The notes beneath the pieces are model-generated. The model saw only the letters and a program-made list of their open reading frames with translations, ran no database searches and was not told where the DNA came from. A stretch of DNA of 9,748 nt from Bacteroidetes bacterium UBA4408 (GTDB taxonomy: Bacteria > Bacteroidota > Bacteroidia > UBA4408): NCBI GenBank assembly GCA_002389785.1, contig DGQS01000090.1, forward strand, positions 1 through 9,748, written 5' to 3'. The translations under genes were made by a program, and so were the position numbers. The first letter of the stretch is position 1, and each line of letters opens with the position of its first letter. Below, piece by piece: positions 6,804 through 9,748 of this stretch.

Positions 6804-7259
6804 ATGTATCCAACACTCAATCTTCCTTCCTATGCCGTAAAACTAAAAAACCATTCTCAAAGAACGCAAATTTTTGATAGAATAAGAAAGAAATTTGTTG
6901 TGCTTACACCCGAAGAATGGGTTAGGCAGCATGTGGTAAACTACTTAATTGAGCATAAAAATTATCCCGCTTCACGCCTTGCTGTTGAATCATCTTTGAG
7001 GTATAATGAGCTGTTGAGAAGACCGGATATCGTGTATTATGATGATGCGTTAAAACCTGCGTTAATTGTTGAGTGCAAGGCAAGTGATATAAAAATTACC
7101 CAATCTACTTTTGATCAAATAGCGCGATACAACATGCCTTTGCGAGTAAATTACTTACTGGTTACCAATGGCATTCAGCATTTTTGTTGCAGAATTGTTT
7201 ATGAAAAAGAAGAAGTTATTTTTTTGAAAGAGTTGCCTGATTTTTCAGAATTAATCTAG
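6804..7259 (+). CDS. HsdR N-terminal-like PD-(D/E)XK nuclease domain protein (orphan)
   Basis: A 151-residue single-domain protein resembling the nuclease domain found at the N terminus of type I restriction R subunits (HSDR_N_2-type). Visible catalytic pattern: Glu62 in VESSLRYNELLRRPD, Asp75 in RRPDIVYYD, Glu90-Cys91-Lys92 in LIVECKA (the E-x-K pair), and Gln105-x3-Tyr109 in DQIARYN, the QxxxY motif of RecB/Cas4-like nucleases. The C-terminal strands (YLLVTNGIQHFCCRI) also fit that family. The ATPase/translocase part of HsdR is absent, no hsdM or hsdS gene is nearby, and the length suits a complete stand-alone protein, so this is not evidently a broken restriction gene. In my recollection this small protein is a common neighbour of holA and amn in Bacteroidota, which suggests a housekeeping DNA role rather than defence. 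No biochemical role is established from the sequence. Confidence 0.85.
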   Translation: MYPTLNLPSYAVKLKNHSQRTQIFDRIRKKFVVLTPEEWVRQHVVNYLIEHKNYPASRLAVESSLRYNELLRRPDIVYYDDALKPALIVECKASDIKITQSTFDQIARYNMPLRVNYLLVTNGIQHFCCRIVYEKEEVIFLKELPDFSELI

Positions 7260-7271
7260 CCGCTTCTTTAA

Positions 7272-7349
7272 ATATCAGTTGAATGAATTAGTTGCATCTA
7301 GGAGGATGGTTATTTGCAATTAAAACACCCGAACTGATATGAATTAGTT
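7272..7349. repeat. Inverted and direct repeats between convergent genes
   Basis: ATATCAGTT (7272-7280) and AACTGATAT (7332-7340) are a perfect 9-bp inverted repeat. TGAATTAGTT occurs as a perfect 10-bp direct repeat at 7284-7293 and 7340-7349. A smaller pair, TTGCA (7292-7296) and TGCAA (7315-7319), is nested inside. The whole fills most of the 96-bp gap between the nuclease and dapA stop codons, so a long-range stem that ends or protects transcripts from both sides is possible. There is no U-tract typical of an intrinsic terminator. Confidence 0.4.
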
Positions 7350-7355
7350 TAAGCC

Positions 7356-8252
7356 TTAAACCGCAGCGAGCTGCATTTTCTGAATTAAAGCTAGAAGTTT
7401 TTCCTCAACAGTTTTATTAATATTCATGAGAGGTAATCGCACTGTATCTTCACAAATATTTAACTTTTTTAATACGGCTTTTACCCCTCCCGGGCTACCA
7501 TCTGCAAAAAGTAAATCGGTGATTTCCATGAGTTGAAAATAGCAAGCACTCGCCTTTTCAAAATCTTGCTTTAAAGCAAAGCGCACAGCTTCTGATGTTT
7601 CAAAAGGAAAAGCATTGGCCACAACCGATATTACTCCCTTTGCTCCAATTGCCATCATGGGTACAGTTAAATTATCATCCCCCGAAATAAGCAAAAAATC
7701 GTTCGGTTTATTCTTAGCAATACGCATGCATTGCTCAATATTACCACTGGCTTCCTTAATACCAATAAACTTCTTAAAGTCATTTGCTAAACGTAAGGTA
7801 GTTTCGGAGGTCATGTTTGACCCTGTACGGCCAGGTACGTTGTACAAAATTATAGGCAATGGAGAGGCTTCAGCAACGGCTTTAAAATGTTGATAAATTC
7901 CTTCCTGATTGGGTTTATTATAAGAAGGTGAGACTGATAGGATTGCATCTATTCCTGTGACATCGGTGTTCTTTAACTGATGAGTTATTTCGGCAGTATT
8001 GTTACCTCCTATTCCCAAAACCAAAGGTATCCTACCCTTGGTAGCTGAAATTACACATCTGGTTACCTGCACTTTTTCCTCTTTGGTAAGGGTTACCGAT
8101 TCGCCAGTAGTACCTAATATTACCAAGTAATCAACTTTTCCATCAATGAGGTGATTGACCAATTTTCTTAAGGCTGTTTCATCCACCTTAAAATCGCTTT
8201 TAAATGGAGTTACAATTGCAACTCCGGTACCTTTAAATGCTTTATTATTCAT
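7356..8252 (-). CDS. dapA: 4-hydroxy-tetrahydrodipicolinate synthase
   Basis: DapA condenses pyruvate with L-aspartate 4-semialdehyde, the first committed step toward diaminopimelate and lysine, in the cytoplasm, normally as a homotetramer. The 298-residue length is standard. Visible signatures: TGVAIVTPF (9-17), LGTTGES (46-52) with Thr48-Thr49, SPSYNKPNQEGIYQHF (108-123) with Tyr111, the catalytic Tyr137 in ILYNVPGRTG with Arg142, the Schiff-base Lys166 in GIKEASG, and SGDD (190-193). GVISVVAN follows at 206-213. All the key catalytic residues are present, so it should be active. N-acetylneuraminate lyase and other class I aldolase relatives are less likely given the GTTGE and YNVPGRT forms. 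It lies 76 bp downstream of the DUF6913-like gene on the same strand, with a hairpin between them, so read-through versus an independent promoter is open. Confidence 0.96.
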   Translation of the reverse strand: MNNKAFKGTGVAIVTPFKSDFKVDETALRKLVNHLIDGKVDYLVILGTTGESVTLTKEEKVQVTRCVISATKGRIPLVLGIGGNNTAEITHQLKNTDVTGIDAILSVSPSYNKPNQEGIYQHFKAVAEASPLPIILYNVPGRTGSNMTSETTLRLANDFKKFIGIKEASGNIEQCMRIAKNKPNDFLLISGDDNLTVPMMAIGAKGVISVVANAFPFETSEAVRFALKQDFEKASACYFQLMEITDLLFADGSPGGVKAVLKKLNICEDTVRLPLMNINKTVEEKLLALIQKMQLAAV

Positions 8253-8306
8253 TTTGATATTTTTTTATGAATTGAATTCTTTATCAACATAAGTTGAGTT
8301 TGTATC

Positions 8307-8326
8307 AAGGTAATTTCTGTTACCTT
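8307..8326. repeat. Perfect 7-bp stem-loop between the DUF6913-like gene and dapA
   Basis: AAGGTAA (8307-8313), loop TTTCTG and TTACCTT (8320-8326) form a perfect stem that starts 2 bp after the stop codon of the DUF6913-like gene. A run of T continues on the plus-strand side to 8330, so the intrinsic-terminator geometry points to plus-strand (antisense) transcription. For the minus-strand operon it lacks a U run and might be an attenuating or 3'-end stem, or a palindromic protein site in front of dapA. Confidence 0.45.
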
Positions 8327-8328
8327 TT

Positions 8329-8886
8329 TTATATTTCTTCTTTAGCATTGATCATATTTAAATACACATCTACATTGCGCATGAAATATTTCAGTGATTT
8401 TCCTTCTTCAACATTGAGTAATAAATCATAATACATTTCATAGTTTGGGAAGTGCTTCCCGATTTTAAACTTAGCCTTACTAAGTGCAGCAATGTAAACC
8501 AAAGGTAAGCATTGGTGTACCGTAAAATTGATAAGCAGGTCAAACTCTTCCTCTACAAAATTTTTGATTAATGGATCGGTAGGTTTAAAATGCCAGTTAA
8601 CTTGCTTACGAGTAAAAAAATCGTATTCTAGTTTTGAGTACTGCATGGTTGGTATTTCTTTGGCATTGTAAAAACCAAAAGAACGAACTCGTTTTTTATG
8701 GTCTTTCAAAAATTTAATGTACTTTTTTACCAATTCAAAATCTTCCGCCACAGTAGCATCGAATAAAATTCCAATACTTTTTGCTTCCGTAAAATTAATG
8801 GCTTTTTTTGTTCGATAGAGTCCTTCTGTTTCCTTTTTTAGAAAATACTCTCCAAATTTTTTCTTTGTGTTTTTAACTATTCCCAC
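8329..8886 (-). CDS. DUF6913-like conserved protein, GTG start
   Basis: A 185-residue soluble protein of unknown function that I recognise as resembling the Bacteroidota family DUF6913, often seen near dapA. It has a basic N terminus (residues 1-20), then SIGILFDAT (37-45), VRSFGFYNAKEIP (67-79), FFTRKQVNWHFKP (90-102), FDLLINFTVHQCLPLVYIAALSKAKFKIGK split over 115-144, and a C-terminal segment around YDLLLNVEEGKSLKYF (153-168). No membrane segment, signal peptide or catalytic motif is evident. The first usable start is GTG at 8884-8886, because an in-frame TGA lies at 8893-8895. A nearby ATG (8901-8903) is in another frame and makes only eight residues. A promoter-like box lies at 8910-8919. 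Co-orientation with dapA suggests, but does not show, a link to cell-wall precursor or lysine metabolism. Confidence 0.78.
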   Translation of the reverse strand: MGIVKNTKKKFGEYFLKKETEGLYRTKKAINFTEAKSIGILFDATVAEDFELVKKYIKFLKDHKKRVRSFGFYNAKEIPTMQYSKLEYDFFTRKQVNWHFKPTDPLIKNFVEEEFDLLINFTVHQCLPLVYIAALSKAKFKIGKHFPNYEMYYDLLLNVEEGKSLKYFMRNVDVYLNMINAKEEI

Positions 8887-8909
8887 TCGATTTCAATTTT
8901 CATTGCGAA

Positions 8910-8919
8910 GGTAAAGATA
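8910..8919 (-). promoter_or_regulatory. Putative -7 promoter element of the DUF6913-like gene
   Basis: Minus-strand TATCTTTACC again, 23 bp before the GTG start. A second partial copy, AATCTTTACT, lies just upstream (8922-8931), so TCTTTAC recurs with 13-bp spacing. As with the other two boxes there is no clear -33 TTG. This lies in the 126-bp divergent gap shared with the secreted-protein gene, whose own promoter I could not place with confidence. Confidence 0.4.
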
Positions 8920-9012
8920 TAGTAGTAAAGATTATTTTTTTAATTAATTCAGTTTTTAAATCAAATTGTTATAATTTTTATAAATTAGTCGACAAACTAA
9001 ACCAAGATAATT

Positions 9013-9714
9013 ATGAAATTAAACAAACTTATTTTAGCAAGTGCACTATTGCTCGGTACTTTATCCGGTCGAGCCCAATTTGTGCCCGAATTTGACGATT
9101 CGCACATGCCTATGAACCAACCTTGTGAAGTGTTGGCAAGTGATAGCAGCGTTACCAAAGGAGTACTTAAAATGTGTATGCAAATGAGCGGTAAATTAAA
9201 ATCATTTGCCGTAAAACCGGATGACGGTAGTGACAAAAAAAAGTTTAAAGCTGAAGATGTTATAATTGTTCGAATGAAACCAAGTAATTTGCAAAGAATT
9301 GCTGAAACAGTGAATGCCTCTTCAAATAAAGTAAATGTTCCGAATGTGATAGATTGTAAATGGATTTATTACGAAATGGTTAAAATGCCTAAAAGTGGGA
9401 ATAGCGCATTGTTACAACGTTTAAATCCCGGAAGAAATAACGATAAGTTAAAAGTGTATGTTGATCCGGATGGATCGCTTCAAACCAGTCAGATCTCTCC
9501 AAATACAAGTACTCCTCTAATTGGCGGAAAAGGTCCATCTTATCTTATTGTGCAAGAAGGAGGCGGTAATGCTATGGTGGTATCAAAGAAAAAATACAAA
9601 GAACAATTTAACTCAATATTTACAAACTGCCCTGATTTTGCTACAAAAGCCGGTGATATGGAATGGGAGAACTTTCCTACACACGTTGCAATTTATAATA
9701 ATTCCTGTAAGTAA
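9013..9714 (+). CDS. Secreted protein of unknown function
   Basis: A 233-residue protein with a clear type I signal peptide: basic start MKLNK, hydrophobic core LILASALLLGTL (6-17), and a probable cleavage site after Ala21 in SGRAQF, a common Bacteroidota form. There is no lipobox cysteine, so it is probably periplasmic or exported rather than a lipoprotein. The mature part has five cysteines (38, 55, 115, 206, 232), a Lys-rich segment (61-79, including DDGSDKKKFKAED), a strand-rich middle (DVIIVRMKPS, KVYVDPDGS, PSYLIVQEGGGNAMVVS), and a C-terminal helix region with FNSIFTNCPDFATKAGD (199-215) ending in AIYNNSCK. The spacing of that tail resembles C-terminal segments I associate with other uncharacterised secreted Bacteroidota proteins, but I assign no family. 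The start is supported by the signal peptide. It is probably monocistronic, with 34 bp left in the window after the stop. Confidence 0.8.
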   Translation: MKLNKLILASALLLGTLSGRAQFVPEFDDSHMPMNQPCEVLASDSSVTKGVLKMCMQMSGKLKSFAVKPDDGSDKKKFKAEDVIIVRMKPSNLQRIAETVNASSNKVNVPNVIDCKWIYYEMVKMPKSGNSALLQRLNPGRNNDKLKVYVDPDGSLQTSQISPNTSTPLIGGKGPSYLIVQEGGGNAMVVSKKKYKEQFNSIFTNCPDFATKAGDMEWENFPTHVAIYNNSCK

Positions 9715-9748
9715 TTGACTGTGTTATGTAACGTCCTAGAATAAGTTG

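Noticed and set aside
6804..7259. The nuclease-like gene as a remnant of a type I restriction-modification system
   Set aside because: The domain is complete with its catalytic residues, no hsdM/hsdS or helicase remnants flank it, and the context is housekeeping.
7301..7320. AGGAGG followed by ATG (7300-7308) as the ribosome-binding site of a small gene
   Set aside because: The frame ends after five codons, and Bacteroidota make little use of Shine-Dalgarno sites.
1..9748. A search for CRISPR repeats, tRNA genes, IS ends or phage genes
   Set aside because: No regularly spaced repeats, cloverleaf-like segments, transposase or phage-like proteins were seen by eye; a tRNAscan/ISfinder-type search was not possible.

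Overview
The window looks like a piece of a Bacteroidota (Bacteroidetes) chromosome. Four things point there. The DNA is AT-rich. The start codons follow A-rich leaders with no clear Shine-Dalgarno sequence. Several genes are preceded by sequences resembling the Bacteroidetes -7 element (TAnnTTTG). The gene content also fits: a short AMN-like AMP nucleosidase beside holA and an orphan HsdR-N nuclease, a DUF6913-like gene before dapA, and a secreted protein whose signal peptide ends in 'RAQ'. The genus cannot be told from the sequence alone. No rRNA, tRNA, CRISPR array, insertion sequence or prophage gene was recognised.

Layout from left to right. Positions 1-1219 (minus) hold miaE, a tRNA hydroxylase gene, followed 15 bp downstream by the N-terminal half of a family 4 glycosyltransferase that runs off the window. 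Positions 1470-3618 (minus) hold a tight two-gene unit: a tandem universal stress protein (USP) and then a CPA2-type cation:proton antiporter, 4 bp apart. A 420-bp non-coding divergent region (3619-4038) separates it from a second tandem USP on the plus strand (4039-4833). Positions 4884-6740 (minus) hold AMP nucleosidase and holA (DNA polymerase III delta), 9 bp apart. A 63-bp divergent gap leads to a small PD-(D/E)XK nuclease-like protein (6804-7259, plus). It converges on dapA (7356-8252, minus), which lies downstream of a DUF6913-like gene (8329-8886, minus). A divergently placed unknown secreted protein (9013-9714, plus) closes the window.

Functionally the region is mostly housekeeping: tRNA modification, replication clamp loading, purine nucleotide turnover and lysine/diaminopimelate synthesis. 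It also carries one ion-homeostasis/stress module (antiporter plus two USPs). I see no convincing new multi-gene system. The points most worth checking are the identical 10-bp promoter-like box (GGTAAAGATA on the plus strand, read on the minus strand) before three minus-strand genes, the antiporter/USP module with its long divergent control region, the orphan nuclease beside amn-holA, and the uncharacterised secreted protein.
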